Source: Aphanomyces cochlioides
Taxonomy: Eukaryota > Oomycota > Saprolegniomycetes > Saprolegniales > Verrucalvaceae
NCBI GenBank assembly: GCA_019828595.1
Contig: JAHQRK010000009.1
Location: 2,711,066-2,775,065, forward strand
Direction of reading: 5' to 3'
Length of the DNA: 64,000 nt
The position numbers were made by a program, and so were the translations under genes. Numbering within the stretch: position 1 is the first letter of the stretch; each line of letters opens with the position of its first letter. This document shows positions 63,221 through 64,000 of the stretch, in pieces. The notes under the pieces are model-generated. The model worked only from the letters and a program-made list of their open reading frames with translations. It did not search any database and was not told where the DNA came from.

Positions 63221-64000
63221 GAGATTTCTGTACCTATGACGCAATCATCCGACACTCGTCCTTCAAGTCCAGTTACAACTGAAGAACACCAATTTACTCC
63301 TGATATGTCCATTTTGAACTCGAGCACCCGCGAATTTGACCCCTTGGCAATGACAATGATCTCCGCTACCATCCCTCATGGATCTATTGGACGATGTTTC
63401 TGTTCCAGCCAGGCCACAAACGAATGCGACAACGGCTGATGCCCCACCAACCGCCCACGCACTCTGCGAATTCCAACCGACGATGATGACATCGATGAAG
63501 TGTTGTTTATCGATGACCACCGCGAAGTGGCATCAATGCGGAATCGAATTTCAACTATTCGATACCAGAGTCGACTGGAAACTCAGACGCCCGGATGGAC
63601 TCGACAAAGACTGGTTCGACGAAAAAGACCTCAGCGGGTGTCAAGAAGCCGTGGCGATGCTACCAAGACAGATGGCGGCGAGCTCGAAAGTTACCACTTC
63701 CTCACGAACACTGGCTGGTCTCGCCCAACGCTGCTGAATTTCGAGCGATGGATCCTCTGTGGCTGAGAATTGGCAACAACAGTGGCGAATCTTATCTCTT
63801 GCGGCTGCAATCCAAATCGTTGCTACCAATTTGAATGTCTCCAATTTTGAGCTCAGCGAAGAAGTCATTTCGGGTTTCAAAGAGGCCCATGGAGTTCCTT
63901 CACGACGCGGGCATTCCCCCTTCCAAGATGCATGATTTTCTCAAGCTGGCATACACACATGGATTCCACTACAACGACGCCATATTCTCCGTCAACTGCT
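63221..64000 (+). pseudogene. Family B ORF3, second copy, frameshifted and cut by the window end
   Basis: Aligns with 35647 onward (EISVPMTQSSDTRPSS...), joined to ORF2 at 63220. Several indels (for example CTTGGCAATGACAATGATC for CTTGGGCAATGACAATGGATC) break the frame. The chromodomain-like (DWFDEKDLSGCQEAVAM) and start of the protease-like segments are still legible. The window ends within it. Confidence 0.8.

Noticed and set aside
1..64000. Treating the whole array as a mis-assembly of one repeat
   Set aside because: Units carry private and shared SNPs, a unit-specific stop (25913), different stack compositions and an empty site, which an artificial repeat would not produce. Individual joints at 52503, 59770 and 63220 still need read support.

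Overview
The window is eukaryotic nuclear DNA. It holds six near-identical, intronless tRNA-Ile genes without an encoded CCA, each with internal A and B boxes and a T5-T7 Pol III terminator. Almost everything else is non-LTR retrotransposon. The host is not named by anything I can see; a protist such as an oomycete is a guess only. There are no LTRs, integrases, CRISPR arrays or bacterial operons.

The main result is that at least three related non-LTR families (called A, B and C here) are all inserted at the same nucleotide inside the tRNA-Ile(AAT) gene. Each insertion is followed by a 14-15 bp repeat of the tRNA 5' end (TGAGCTATACGACC plus usually T). The duplication runs from inside the A box to the tRNA 5' end, so the full 73-nt tRNA is rebuilt on the left of the newest element and stays a target. 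Elements therefore stack: tRNA, newest element, duplication, older element, duplication, spacer. Element sense is plus strand and the tRNA genes are minus strand, so they lie head to head.

Layout. Units 1-3 (tRNAs at 278, 8467, 16657; period about 8.19 kb) each hold a tRNA, a 5'-truncated family A copy (about 5.4 kb), a duplication, a 5'-truncated family C copy (1.69 kb), a duplication and a spacer of about 1 kb. Unit 4 (tRNA at 24845) has only C and shows the state before A inserted. Unit 5 (tRNA at 27623) has a four-element stack: full-length A (7.3 kb), a 5'-truncated family B copy with an extra ORF3, truncated A, and C. Unit 6 (tRNA at 44944) has a more truncated A and then C. Unit 7 (from 52504) has lost its tRNA and starts inside the 5' UTR of a near-full-length, frameshifted A. 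That copy is joined without a duplication to a decayed element at 59771-63220 (probably the 5' half of family B), which is fused to a degraded ORF3 running off the window.

Proteins. Family A has ORF1 (999 aa, low-complexity N-terminus, a conserved middle, two basic NLS-like clusters) overlapping by 38 nt a 1384-aa ORF2 with an APE-type endonuclease, an L1/Tx1-like reverse transcriptase with FADD, and a C-terminal CCHC motif. Family B adds ORF3 (about 375 aa), with a chromodomain-like segment and a C/H/D arrangement like papain-fold cysteine proteases. The proposed cycle is that ORF2 nicks the tRNA A box and primes reverse transcription there, using a 3' UTR without poly(A) whose end is conserved between families. 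Later tandem duplication and gene conversion spread the loaded units.
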